From Rhizobium sp. BK251 (GTDB taxonomy: Bacteria > Pseudomonadota > Alphaproteobacteria > Rhizobiales > Rhizobiaceae): DNA of 64,000 nt. The position numbers and the translations under genes are program-made. The stretch lies in contig NZ_SLUQ01000003.1 of NCBI RefSeq assembly GCF_004345245.1, positions 124,001 through 188,000 of the forward strand. Reading direction: 5' to 3'. Numbering within the stretch: position 1 is the first letter of the stretch; each line of letters starts with the position of its first letter. The notes under the pieces were generated by a model that was not told where the DNA came from, ran no database searches, and saw nothing but the letters and a program-made list of their open reading frames with translations. Of the stretch, positions 39,273 to 48,012 are shown piece by piece.

Positions 39273-40396
39273 TAGAGAACCACGCTGCGGATGCTTTCGC
39301 CGGAATGCATCAGCTCGAAGCCCCGGTTGATATCCTCGAGGGGCATGGTGTGGGTGATCATCGGATCGATCTGGATCTTGCCCTCCATGTACCAGTCGAC
39401 GATCTTCGGAACGTCGGTGCGACCGCGGGCGCCGCCGAAGGCCGTGCCCATCCAGGTGCGGCCGGTGACAAGCTGGAAGGGGCGGGTGGAGATTTCCTGG
39501 CCGGCGCCGGCGACGCCGATGATGACCGACTTGCCCCAGCCGCGATGGCTGGCTTCCAGCGCCTGACGCATGACCTTGGTGTTGCCGGTGCAGTCGAAGG
39601 TGTAGTCGGCCCCGCCGATCTGGTCGGCTCCGCGCTTCGTCATGTTGACGAGGTAGGGCACGATGTCGTCGCCGACTTCCTTCGGGTTGACGAAATGGGT
39701 CATGCCGAAGCGCTCGCCCCAGGCCTTCTTGTCGTTGTTGAGGTCAACGCCGATGATCATGTCGGCGCCGGCGAGCTTGAGGCCCTGGATGACGTTGAGT
39801 CCGATGCCGCCGAGACCGAAGACGATTGCAGTCGCGCCGACCTCGACCTTCGCGGTATTGATGACCGCACCGATGCCGGTCGTCACCCCGCAGCCGATGT
39901 AGCAGATCTTGTCGAAAGGAGCGTCGGGATTGACCTTGGCAACCGCGATTTCCGGCAGGACCGTATAGTTCGCGAAGGTCGAGCAGCCCATGTAGTGATG
40001 GATCCTGTCCTTGCCGATCGAAAAGCGCGAGGTGCCGTCCGGCATCAGGCCCTGGCCCTGGGTGGCGCGGATCGCCGTGCAGAGATTGGTCTTGCGGCTG
40101 AGGCACGACGGGCATGAACGGCATTCCGGCGTGTAGAGCGGGATGACGTGGTCACCCTTTTTCACCGAGGTCACGCCCGGGCCTACATCGACGACGATGC
40201 CTGCGCCTTCATGGCCGAGAATTGCCGGGAACAGTCCTTCCGGATCGGCGCCGGAGAGCGTGAAGTCGTCGGTGTGGCACAATCCGGTCGCCTTCACCTC
40301 CACAAGAACTTCACCCGCCTTCGGACCGTCCAGCTGCACGGTCATGATTTCCAACGGTTTTCCTGCCTGAACGGCAACGGCAGCGCGAACATCCAT
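39269..40396 (-). CDS. frmA: S-(hydroxymethyl)glutathione dehydrogenase, class III alcohol dehydrogenase
   Basis: 375 residues. Catalytic zinc ligands Cys40 and His62 with Glu63 (GLCHTDD, GHEGAG), structural zinc Cys92, 95, 98 and 106 (CRSCPSCLSRKTNLC), and the Rossmann motif FGLGGIGLNVIQG. It oxidises the formaldehyde-glutathione adduct with NAD. First gene of frmA-GNAT-DUF188-fghA. The upstream 57 bp of open frame is not coding: GGGAG lies before ATG 40396. Confidence 0.96.
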   Translation of the reverse strand: MDVRAAVAVQAGKPLEIMTVQLDGPKAGEVLVEVKATGLCHTDDFTLSGADPEGLFPAILGHEGAGIVVDVGPGVTSVKKGDHVIPLYTPECRSCPSCLSRKTNLCTAIRATQGQGLMPDGTSRFSIGKDRIHHYMGCSTFANYTVLPEIAVAKVNPDAPFDKICYIGCGVTTGIGAVINTAKVEVGATAIVFGLGGIGLNVIQGLKLAGADMIIGVDLNNDKKAWGERFGMTHFVNPKEVGDDIVPYLVNMTKRGADQIGGADYTFDCTGNTKVMRQALEASHRGWGKSVIIGVAGAGQEISTRPFQLVTGRTWMGTAFGGARGRTDVPKIVDWYMEGKIQIDPMITHTMPLEDINRGFELMHSGESIRSVVLY

Positions 40397-40540
40397 CTTT
40401 TGAAATCTCCCTAGTGATTTGGCCGCGGCGACTTTCGCATGGCGAAAGCGCAAGGCTCAAGCAGAATTGCGGCTTGACGCCAACTTACAGCGAGTGGCGG
40501 AGGGGCTTACCGACGGCAGGGTCCCCCAGCGAGGTGGCTC

Positions 40541-42550
40541 TCAGGCGAACTCCATGATCACGGCATCGACGGCAAGGCTCTCTCCGGCCTTCGCGTTGAT
40601 CTTGCCGATCGTCAGATCGCGCTCGGCCCGAAGCACGTTCTCCATCTTCATCGCCTCGACCACGGCAAGGGTTTCGCCTGCCTTGACCTCCTGGCCCTCG
40701 GCAACGGCGATCGCGACGACAAGCCCGGGCATCGGGCAGAGCAGCAGTTTCGAGGTATCAGGCGGAAGCTTGGTCGGCATCAGTCTGTCGAGTTCTGCCT
40801 GACGTAACGTGAATACTCTTGACGTTACGGAAAGTCCCTGCCAGTCCAGCAGTACGCCGCTGGCGAGCGGGCGGACCTGTGCGGTGACGCGGCGCCCGCC
40901 AACGGTTCCCCGCCAGATCGCGTCGCCCGGACGCCATTCCGTCGATACCGCGACTACCTTCTTGTCGATCTCCATCGGCATGGCGAAGGGAGAGGTGACC
41001 TGACCGTCGACGAGGTTGACCGGGATATAGTCCGGGCCGAGCTTGACGACCCATTCCTGGCACAGGGGTCCGCTCACCGGGCGCAGGCGGTCGACAAGGC
41101 GCGCGCGACGGTGGGTGTCGATCAGCAGGCAGGAGAGGGCAACCGCGGCGAGGATCGCGGATTCGTCCGTTGTGGGCGTCATCGGGGCGAACCCGTCCGG
41201 ATATTCCTCGGCGATGAAGCCTGTCGAGAGCCGGCCCTCGCGCCAGCGGGGATGCTTCATCAGGGCGGCGAGGAAAGGCATGTTGTGCTCGATACCGTCG
41301 ACGATGAAGCCATCAAGCGCCTCGCCCATCGCATCGATCGCCTCGAGCCGCGTCGGAGCCCAGGTGCAGAGCTTGGCGATCATGGGGTCGTAATACATCG
41401 AGATCTCGGCGCCCTCATAGACGCCGGTGTCGTTGCGCACCAGACGATCTGCCGTCTTGCCCTCGCTTGGGGGGCGATAGCGCGTCAGGCGGCCGATCGA
41501 GGGCAGGAAGTTGCGATAGGGGTCCTCGGCGTAGAGCCGGCTCTCGATCGCCCAGCCATTCAGCTTTATGTCCGCCTGCGCGAAGGGCAGGGCCTCGCCA
41601 GCGGCAACCCTGATCATCTGCTCGACGAGATCGATGCCGGTCACGAGTTCGGTGACGGGATGCTCGACCTGCAGGCGCGTGTTCATTTCCAGGAAGTAGA
41701 AATTCCGGTCCCGATCGACGATGAACTCGACTGTGCCGGCGCTCTGATAGTCGACGGCCCTGGCAAGCGCGATTGCCTGCTCGCCCATGGCGCGGCGGGT
41801 CTTCTCGTCGAGGAAGGGCGAGGGCGCCTCCTCGACGACCTTCTGGTTGCGCCGCTGGATGGAGCATTCGCGCTCGCCGAGATAGACGACGTTGCGGTGG
41901 GCATCGGCGAGAACCTGGATTTCGATATGGCGCGGATCGACGACGAACTTCTCGATGAAGACGCGGTCGTCGCCGAACGAGCTCTTCGCCTCCGAGCGGG
42001 CACGCTCGAAGCCATCGCGCACCTCACCCTTGTTCCAGGCAATGCGCATGCCCTTGCCGCCACCGCCGGCGGAGGCCTTGATCATCACCGGATAGCCGAT
42101 TTCGGCGGCGATCGTCTCGGCATGGGCGCCATCCTCGATGACGCCGAGATAGCCGGGTACAGTGGAGACCTTGGCGGCATTAGCGAACTTCTTCGATTCG
42201 ATCTTGTCGCCCATGGCGGTGATGGCCGGTACCTTCGGCCCGATGAAGACGATGCCAGCCTTTTCGAGGGCCTCGCAGAACGACGCCCGCTCGGAAAGGA
42301 ATCCGTAACCGGGATGGACGGCCTCGGCGCCCGTTTGCCTGCAGGCGTCGATGATCTTGTCGGCGACGAGATAGCTTTCCGAGGCTGCAGCGGCACCGAT
42401 ATGGACCGCCTCGGCGGCCATTTCGACGTGGAGCGCATCCCGATCCGCATCGGAGTAAACGGCGACCGTCGCAATGCCCATGCGGCGCGCGGTCTTGATC
42501 ACACGGCAGGCGATTTCGCCGCGATTTGCGATCAGGATTTTCTTGAACAT
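40541..42550 (-). CDS. pccA: Propionyl-CoA carboxylase alpha subunit (biotin carboxylase and carrier)
   Basis: 669 residues. Biotin carboxylase domain 1-450 (KASAGGGGKGMRIAW, FLEMNTRLQVEHPVTE), a central BT linker, and the C-terminal biotinyl domain with Lys635 in EAMKMEN. It carboxylates biotin and pairs with PccB at about 34 kb. The order and length match PccA rather than acetyl-CoA carboxylase AccC, which lacks the carrier. A strongly GC-biased antisense frame covers it and is not coding. Confidence 0.95.
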   Translation of the reverse strand: MFKKILIANRGEIACRVIKTARRMGIATVAVYSDADRDALHVEMAAEAVHIGAAAASESYLVADKIIDACRQTGAEAVHPGYGFLSERASFCEALEKAGIVFIGPKVPAITAMGDKIESKKFANAAKVSTVPGYLGVIEDGAHAETIAAEIGYPVMIKASAGGGGKGMRIAWNKGEVRDGFERARSEAKSSFGDDRVFIEKFVVDPRHIEIQVLADAHRNVVYLGERECSIQRRNQKVVEEAPSPFLDEKTRRAMGEQAIALARAVDYQSAGTVEFIVDRDRNFYFLEMNTRLQVEHPVTELVTGIDLVEQMIRVAAGEALPFAQADIKLNGWAIESRLYAEDPYRNFLPSIGRLTRYRPPSEGKTADRLVRNDTGVYEGAEISMYYDPMIAKLCTWAPTRLEAIDAMGEALDGFIVDGIEHNMPFLAALMKHPRWREGRLSTGFIAEEYPDGFAPMTPTTDESAILAAVALSCLLIDTHRRARLVDRLRPVSGPLCQEWVVKLGPDYIPVNLVDGQVTSPFAMPMEIDKKVVAVSTEWRPGDAIWRGTVGGRRVTAQVRPLASGVLLDWQGLSVTSRVFTLRQAELDRLMPTKLPPDTSKLLLCPMPGLVVAIAVAEGQEVKAGETLAVVEAMKMENVLRAERDLTIGKINAKAGESLAVDAVIMEFA

Positions 42551-42687
42551 CGGAGCTCCACCGCTTTGAAAGCCAATCCAGCGTTTTAGTCACAAAACGC
42601 CGGTGCACACAACGTGGGGCGAGGGCTGGCGGGTGCGTACGGGGGAGACTTTCGTCTAGAATGCGACGAAGGTGGCATGAAGATCAT

Positions 42688-43398
42688 TCACGCGGCAGAG
42701 GTATCGGACGCCAGCATGTCGTCGGAGACGCGCAGCCAGCGGCTCTGGCGGGGTGGCCTGTCCTCGTCCTCGCGCATGTCGACGGCGTTCATCAGTTCGG
42801 ACCAGCGCGGATGGTTGAAGAGGGGATCGATGCCCCCATCGACGCGCCGCAGGACGGCGATCTCGGCGGCCGAAAGCAGGAAGCGCCCCTTCTCCAGCTT
42901 GCGGCGAAGCACACGGTGGACAAACTCGGTGTCCTGGCGGGTCACGCCCTTGCGGGCATGCATACGCGAGAGATGATAGGCGCCGATCTCGTCGGTGATC
43001 GCGAGCCGCAGCTGGTCGAGCAGCAGCGACGTCAGTGTGTCGGGTACATGGGCCGAGACTTCGACGACATGGAGCAGAAGCTCGAGTTCGACCGTGGACT
43101 GGACCACGCCTTCGGCGGCAAAGATGCGGCGGAGCCAGGCGACGTTGATCTCGTCGAGCGTGCCCTGCGGATAGCTGTGGTTGACGATGAAAGCCGTCAG
43201 CGCCTCGATGAAAAACGAATCCCATTCCGGGCTTTTTTCCGGGCAGCAGTTCTGGAGGGTGAGGAGCACGATGACGTCTTCGGCGGAACGGATTCCGGCC
43301 GGAAAAGTGCTACTGCGCAGCAGGGTTACGTCTTCGGCTTCCAGCCGATTCTTTCCGGCGATCACACATGCCGGGAAAGCGAGGCGATAATCGCTCAT
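42688..43398 (-). CDS. Conserved hypothetical protein
   Basis: 236 residues, soluble, mostly helical. Segments: VIVLLTLQNCCPEKSPEWDS, FIEALTAFIVNHSYPQGTLD, GVTRQDTEFVHRVLRRKLEK and ILSAAEIAVLRRVDGGIDPL-like end. The repeated helical layout and the acidic Asp residues recall calcium/EF-hand-like or TerB-like helical proteins but I cannot assign it. ATG 43398 has GGAG 6 nt upstream; a longer frame begins at 43419. Confidence 0.7.
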   Translation of the reverse strand: MSDYRLAFPACVIAGKNRLEAEDVTLLRSSTFPAGIRSAEDVIVLLTLQNCCPEKSPEWDSFFIEALTAFIVNHSYPQGTLDEINVAWLRRIFAAEGVVQSTVELELLLHVVEVSAHVPDTLTSLLLDQLRLAITDEIGAYHLSRMHARKGVTRQDTEFVHRVLRRKLEKGRFLLSAAEIAVLRRVDGGIDPLFNHPRWSELMNAVDMREDEDRPPRQSRWLRVSDDMLASDTSAA

Positions 43399-43492
43399 CC
43401 TTTTCTCCAGTTTCATCATGAAACTTCGGCCCTTCTATTGCGAGCCTATTGAAAATTCCTGAACGAGGGAGGTTAACGGCACCCTTAGAAAC

Positions 43493-44428
43493 TCACTCGA
43501 ATTCCGCCGATCGCGCATTGAGCCTTTCGCGCCATATGATGAACAGGCCGGAGGCGACGATGATGAGGATGCCGAGCCATTTAGACGCGTTCGGAAAGTC
43601 GCCGAAAAGCGCGTAGCCGAGCACCGTCGCGGAGATGATCTCGAAATATTGGAAGGGCGCAAGCAGCGAAAGCGGTGCCAGCCGGAAGGCCTTGACCACC
43701 ATGAGATGCGCATAGCCGGATATCGAGCCGAGTATCAAAAGGAGCACGAGGCCGAGCCAGGAGCCCGGAAGCGATATCTGGAAATTCGGTTCTCCGAGTC
43801 CGTTGCCGGCAAGCAGGGCGACACTCATGAACAGGGTTCCCCCGATGCCGGCCATGGTCTGCATCGTAAGCGGCGTGTCGGCTTCACCGACGGCGCGGTT
43901 CAGGAAGAGGTAAAGCGCGAAGAGGAAGGCGCAGGCGACCGGCAGAAGCGCCTTCAGCCCGAAGATCTCGAAGCTCGGCTGGATGACGATCATGGCGCCG
44001 CCAAAACCGACGACGATCGCCGTCCACCGGCGCCAGCCGACGCGGTCGCCTAGGAAGACTGCTGAAAGCGCGGTGAGTATGAACGGCTCGACGAAATAGA
44101 TGGCAAAGACGTCGGCGAGCGGCATGTACTTGACGGCGACGAAGAAAAGCAGGCTGGCCGCGCCGTGGAGCGCCCCGCGCAGCAGGTTCATCCACGGCCG
44201 CTTGGCCGAGAGCGCCGAAAGACCAAAGACGGCAAAGAGCAGCGGCAATGTGCAGACGAGCTGGAAGAAGAACCGGTAGAAGGTGATCTGGCCGGGCGAC
44301 ATTGCCTCGAAGGTCGCCATGTACTTGGCGATCGCATCCATCGTCGGCAGGATGACCATGGCGCCAGCCATGATGAGCATGCCCTGAAGGGGATTTTGGG
44401 AGGTGGAGGCTGCGGCGGTATGGGACAT
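43493..44428 (-). CDS. DMT family transporter (EamA domains)
   Basis: 311 residues, ten hydrophobic segments in two EamA repeats. The first begins MLIMAGAMVILPTMDAIAKYM; the second includes APLSLLAPFQYFEIISATVLGYALFGD, a frequent EamA motif. A metabolite exporter or drug efflux pump; substrate unknown. GGAAG precedes ATG 44428; the longer frame to 44494 is not supported. The gene is divergent from the XRE regulator. Confidence 0.88.
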   Translation of the reverse strand: MSHTAAASTSQNPLQGMLIMAGAMVILPTMDAIAKYMATFEAMSPGQITFYRFFFQLVCTLPLLFAVFGLSALSAKRPWMNLLRGALHGAASLLFFVAVKYMPLADVFAIYFVEPFILTALSAVFLGDRVGWRRWTAIVVGFGGAMIVIQPSFEIFGLKALLPVACAFLFALYLFLNRAVGEADTPLTMQTMAGIGGTLFMSVALLAGNGLGEPNFQISLPGSWLGLVLLLILGSISGYAHLMVVKAFRLAPLSLLAPFQYFEIISATVLGYALFGDFPNASKWLGILIIVASGLFIIWRERLNARSAEFE

Positions 44429-44665
44429 TTCGGATCGCTTCCTAGGTGCCGCCACCAAGCACAGGACGATGGGACGATCAAGGTCGCAAGTCATGGTGGC
44501 GGTTCGCAGACTGGCGGGCCATCCGGAAATTTGTCACAAAAGGCCGCAATGGGGTGGCGCCATGACGCCAAGGGACCTATTCGCGGCCGCGAAATCCTTT
44601 AGAAGGTGTCGATATCCGAGTTCGCGGCCAACGCGACATATGGCTTGAAAAGGGAGTAACCCTGG

Positions 44666-45088
44666 ATGCTCAAGACGGATTTTGGAGCGATCGTGCTGGC
44701 GGAAGGTGCCGACGATACCCTTGGCGGAAGGCTTTCGGCAGCACGGGAGGCGGCAGGCATCAGCGTCGAAGCGCTGGCCAACCAGCTCGGCGTGCGACAG
44801 GACACGCTTCTTGCCTGGGAGACAGACCGGTCGGAACCGCGCACCTCGCGCCTGCTGAAACTCGCCGGCATACTCGGCATCTCGCCGATGTGGCTGATGA
44901 CGGGTATGGGCGAGGGACCGGGCGAGATCAGCGACGAGCGGGCGCTGGAGGCCGTCAAGATCGAGCTTTCACGCCTTCTTTCGGTCTACCAGGAAATGGG
45001 TCGGCTGATCGAAGCGACGGCGGTGCAGGTCGAGCGGCTGGACCATCAGATTCGCCTGCGCAACCTCAATACCGATGTCGCGCATTAA
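44666..45088 (+). CDS. XRE-type (Cro/CI helix-turn-helix) regulator
   Basis: 140 residues. HTH at about 20-75: LSAAREAAGISVEALANQLG, then TLLAWETDRSEPRTSRLLKLAGIL. The C-terminal half (EAVKIELSRLLSVYQEMGRLIEATAVQVERLDHQIR) is a probable coiled coil. GGGAG lies 9 nt before ATG. Target genes unknown. Its stop is 6 bp from that of lipB on the other strand. Confidence 0.88.
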   Translation: MLKTDFGAIVLAEGADDTLGGRLSAAREAAGISVEALANQLGVRQDTLLAWETDRSEPRTSRLLKLAGILGISPMWLMTGMGEGPGEISDERALEAVKIELSRLLSVYQEMGRLIEATAVQVERLDHQIRLRNLNTDVAH

Positions 45089-45094
45089 ATCCGG

Positions 45095-45808
45095 TCACTC
45101 GGTCGCCGTCTCCCCGAAGATCGATTCGAAAGCATCGCGCAGACGCATGTCGACATCGGGCATCATCACCGGCAGGCCGAGATCGACGAGGCTCGTCACT
45201 CCATAGCCGGAGATGCCGCAGGGCACGATGCCGCCGAAATGGTCGAGTTCGGGATCCACGTTGAGCGACAGGCCGTGGAAGGTCACCCACTTGCGCAGGC
45301 GGATGCCGATGGCCGCAATCTTGTCCTCGGCTGGCGAGCCATCGGGAAGAACTGGCTTTTCCGGCCGGCGCACCCAGACGCCGACGCGGTCCTCGCGGTG
45401 CTCGCCGCGGACATTCATTGAATCGAGGGTGTGGATGACGAGGTCCTCGATCGCGGCGACGAAGGCGCGCACGTCCTGCCGGCGCCGCTTGAGATCCAGC
45501 ATGACGTAGACGACGCGCTGGCCCGGGCCATGATAGGTATATTCGCCGCCGCGGCCGGTCGCGAAGACCGGGAAGCGATCCGGATCGATGAGATCGGCGG
45601 CATTGGCGCTTGTCCCGGCCGTATAGAGCGGGGGATGTTCGACGAGCCAGACCAGTTCGTCGGCGCTGCCTTCGGCGATCGCCGCGACCTCACGCTCCAT
45701 GGTCGCCACCGCTTCCTCGTAGGGCACGAGTCCATCGGCAATCCGCCACCTCACCGGCGGCGAGCCTGCTAGCGGAAACATGGAGTATTCGAGATCGGTG
45801 CGCAGCAC
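45095..45808 (-). CDS. lipB: Octanoyltransferase LipB
   Basis: 237 residues. It moves octanoyl from ACP to lipoyl domains such as GcvH. Motifs: [27 protein letters not shown], the catalytic Lys in [17 protein letters not shown] and the catalytic Cys in [14 protein letters not shown]. Start at GTG 45808 (AAGGA 9 nt upstream), the position where close relatives begin; the next ATG at 45781 would lose 9 residues. Confidence 0.94.
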   Translation of the reverse strand: MLRTDLEYSMFPLAGSPPVRWRIADGLVPYEEAVATMEREVAAIAEGSADELVWLVEHPPLYTAGTSANAADLIDPDRFPVFATGRGGEYTYHGPGQRVVYVMLDLKRRRQDVRAFVAAIEDLVIHTLDSMNVRGEHREDRVGVWVRRPEKPVLPDGSPAEDKIAAIGIRLRKWVTFHGLSLNVDPELDHFGGIVPCGISGYGVTSLVDLGLPVMMPDVDMRLRDAFESIFGETATE

Positions 45809-45930
45809 GGCAGAAGTCCTTTCGTCACCTCGCCGAGGTGGCGTGAGCGGCAAACAGGCTGCTTATATGGACCTTTACGCGCGCCTCTTCAAATGCCGTG
45901 ATCTGTTTTGAAAAAATCTGTCACACTGCC

Positions 45931-45959
45931 CTTGTGCACCCCAGATGCTTTTGCTACAT
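45931..45959 (+). promoter_or_regulatory. Promoter of tRNA-Leu
   Basis: CTTGTG (45931-45936), 17 bp, CTACAT (45954-45959), a good match to the rhizobial sigma70 pattern CTTGAC-N17-CTATAT. The tRNA begins 36 bp downstream. Confidence 0.6.
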
Positions 45960-45995
45960 GCAGCCGCGCCGGAGCAATTCGGCACCTACCACGAT

Positions 45996-46080
45996 GCGGT
46001 CGTGGCGGAATTGGTAGACGCGCAGCGTTGAGGTCGCTGTGGGGCAACCCGTGGAAGTTCGAGTCTTCTCGACCGCACCA
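45996..46080 (+). tRNA. tRNA-Leu (anticodon GAG)
   Basis: 85 nt with encoded CCA. Acceptor GCGGTCG pairs with CGACCGC; the D arm has GGTAGACGCG; the anticodon stem CAGCG/CGCTG carries loop TTGAGGT, anticodon GAG; a long variable arm TGGGGCAACCCG marks a class II leucine tRNA; T arm GTTCGAGTC. Confidence 0.97.
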
Positions 46081-46084
46081 TTTA

Positions 46085-46124
46085 CCCTAAACAGGGTTGA
46101 ACTTACTGGCTTTTTCAAAAAGCC
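46085..46124 (+). terminator. Probable terminator after tRNA-Leu
   Basis: Two hairpins follow the tRNA: CCCT-AAAC-AGGG (46085-46096), and GGCTTTTT-C-AAAAAGCC (46108-46124), which has T-rich flanks. Either could end the transcript. The rest of 46125-46310 shows nothing. Confidence 0.45.
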
Positions 46125-46310
46125 TCCGGCCCTTGCCGCAGCAGCCCCTCATTGCCAACGCCGGTCTTCATAGTTTGTTGTTGCAGAACGGCTTCAACTA
46201 TCGACGGCGTCTGGCATCCCAGCGCGCAATGCTCCTCAAATCAACGCAAAGATTAAACCAAGCTGCATCTGCGTGAGCAACGTCGCAAAGCCGTGTCGGA
46301 ATCGAACTAG

Positions 46311-46330
46311 CCTCCCTGTTCTCAGGGAGG
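46311..46330 (+). promoter_or_regulatory. Hairpin enclosing the ribosome binding site of the next gene
   Basis: CCTCCCTG-TTCT-CAGGGAGG is a perfect 8-bp stem. Its 3' arm holds the ribosome site GGGAGG (46325-46330), 7 nt before ATG 46338. Folding would block translation, so opening by heat, a protein or another RNA may control it. Confidence 0.6.
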
Positions 46331-46337
46331 CGACAAG

Positions 46338-47144
46338 ATGGCGATTCAGGGACTGGGCTACAATCCTGCGATTCTTCAATTCCAGGCGAAGCGGGGCGGG
46401 GAATCGATGGCTTTTCTTCTGCCTTTCCTGAACTCGGACATGGCTGTCCTGGACGTCGGCTGCGGGCCGGGGCACGTCACTGCTGCATTTTGCCCGCACG
46501 TCCGAGATGTGATCGGGCTGGATGTGGAGAGCAGGGCGATTGCAGCCGCCTCGGCGATGCGTGACGCCGGCGGCCATTCGAACCTTCAGTTTGTCGAGGG
46601 AGACATGGTCGCCATGCCATTCGACGACGAGACGTTCGATGTCGTCTTCTTCCACGCCGTGCTCTACCACCAAAACACGGTCGTCCTCGAGTCGACCCTC
46701 GAGGAAGCCTGGCGGGTGTTGAAGCCCGGTGGTTTGATCGCCACACGTGATACGGATGCCGGAGGAAATATTCTTTATCCCGAGACAGAAGGGCTCAGGC
46801 TTTCCCTCAACCTTTGGCAGCGGTGGTACGAGCACAGCTCGGGTGATGCCGTCACCTTCGGCCGACGCCAGGGTGCGATACTGCGGTCCCATGGATTCGA
46901 GCCGATATGGGCCGGCGGGAGCTACGTGAACCATAGTGCCGACGCGTCAGCCAGGGCTGAGACGGTGGTCGATGCCAAAAGAAGCCTGCACGGCCTTGCC
47001 GGCGACCTCATCGCGAAGAACCTGGCGTCGCGGCTGGAAATCGATACGGCGGTTTCCGCCTGGGAGACATGGGGGATGGAATCTGATTCCGTCTATCTGC
47101 GCTGCAGATGTGAATGTATCGCCGCGCGACCCCGAGGCAGATAG
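46338..47144 (+). CDS. Class I SAM-dependent methyltransferase
   Basis: 268 residues. Motif I LDVGCGPGHVTAAF (about 38-51), motif II VIGLDVES, then DMVAMPFDDETFDVVFFHAVLYH and EAWRVLKPGGLIATRD. Ends with a short divergent region. Substrate unknown. The ribosome site lies in a hairpin stem. It is a different subfamily from the methyltransferase at 21.6 kb. Confidence 0.88.
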   Translation: MAIQGLGYNPAILQFQAKRGGESMAFLLPFLNSDMAVLDVGCGPGHVTAAFCPHVRDVIGLDVESRAIAAASAMRDAGGHSNLQFVEGDMVAMPFDDETFDVVFFHAVLYHQNTVVLESTLEEAWRVLKPGGLIATRDTDAGGNILYPETEGLRLSLNLWQRWYEHSSGDAVTFGRRQGAILRSHGFEPIWAGGSYVNHSADASARAETVVDAKRSLHGLAGDLIAKNLASRLEIDTAVSAWETWGMESDSVYLRCRCECIAARPRGR

Positions 47145-47188
47145 TCCACTTGCCGTGGCTGGCACTTGTGGTGAGCGTGTGCGCAGGT

Positions 47189-47228
47189 CGGTATCCCAAT
47201 GTAGCGCGCGCGCTGCACTGGGATACCG
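47189..47228. repeat. Near-perfect 40-nt palindrome between convergent genes
   Basis: CGGTATCCCA (47189-47198) pairs with TGGGATACCG (47219-47228); inside, after one mismatch, TGTAGCG pairs with CGCTGCA-like bases round a CGCG tip. It may terminate both neighbours, but no T tract flanks it. Confidence 0.55.
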
Positions 47229-47302
47229 CTGCCTGGCTTTCGGAATTGCGCGAGACGTAAGACGCGCGCGATCCTGCGCTCGAAAAGAGAAGCCTGAATG
47301 CT

Positions 47303-47713
47303 TTAGTTGGCGGCCTGGCAGGCGCGCAGGGCCTGCATTGCGGCGTCGGTTCCGTCAAGGCTCACCGAGAAGGTCTGACCGCTCGGCTCGGCGCTGAATT
47401 GCTGACCGTCGACGTCGAATATCACGGAGAGCTTTTCGCCCTGGGCAATCGGTGCATCCGCGGTCGTATAGATCGCCATGTAGCCGCGCATGCCGGATGT
47501 CTCATCGATACCCATCTGAACCTGCATGCCGTTGTCCGCGACCTTGGCGATCAGGCAGCCGGGACCCAGGTCCTTTCTTACGAATATGTCCCAGCCTCCC
47601 GCCGAGCCGTATTTGGTGATATTGGACGGGTCCTGAGCCTGGACCATCGTGGTACTGCCGAGAAGACCTGCGATCACCGCCGCTGCGATGTAGGTTCCTG
47701 ATGCTGCTTTCAT
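47303..47713 (-). CDS. Small periplasmic protein of unknown function
   Basis: 136 residues. Signal peptide about 1-26 (ends MVQAQ). The mature part has GGWDIFVRKDLGPGCLIAKV, MGYDET-like GIDETSGMRGYMAIYT and a final LRACQAAN, giving two cysteines (53 and 132) able to form a disulfide. The fold may be that of small IalB-like envelope proteins, but I do not assert it. GGAGGAG lies shortly before ATG 47713. Confidence 0.75.
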   Translation of the reverse strand: MKAASGTYIAAAVIAGLLGSTTMVQAQDPSNITKYGSAGGWDIFVRKDLGPGCLIAKVADNGMQVQMGIDETSGMRGYMAIYTTADAPIAQGEKLSVIFDVDGQQFSAEPSGQTFSVSLDGTDAAMQALRACQAAN

Positions 47714-47793
47714 TTCATTTCTCCTCCTTGTTTCGGCCGTGCCGATGCCGCCCCAGGCCATTTGCAATGGCGAGTAGATTTGCTGCGAGTCCT

Positions 47794-48012
47794 CTATGCG
47801 GCGCGAAAGCGACAGGCCGGTCGACCACGTGCTGTCGGGCTTCGCGCTGACGCCCGGCGTCTCGCGGAAATTGGCGTCATTGGGAAAATTCTGCTCTGGA
47901 CAGGACGAATGGCTGATTCCTCGCTCGACCTCAGGCGGGCTCTTGCGAACCCGACGATCGAAACAGAAATCCCCGCGGCAAACAGCGCTTTCAGGGAGCC
48001 GTGCAGTTTCAT
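47794..48012 (-). CDS. Possible small secreted protein, perhaps frameshifted
   Basis: An excellent ribosome site (AGGAGGAATTCGAA before ATG 48012) leads into a clear signal peptide (MKLHGSLKALFAAGISVSIV, then GFARA). After it the frame becomes Arg/Ser-rich and unlike a protein, as if the reading frame had shifted. It may be a broken gene related to the small periplasmic protein next to it. The 48013-48598 region contains no further gene that I can support. Confidence 0.35.
   Translation of the reverse strand: MKLHGSLKALFAAGISVSIVGFARARLRSSEESAIRPVQSRIFPMTPISARRRASARSPTARGRPACRFRAA

Noticed and set aside
41111..42589. 492-codon + strand frame opposite pccA
   Set aside because: Same antisense effect; PccA is complete on the other strand.
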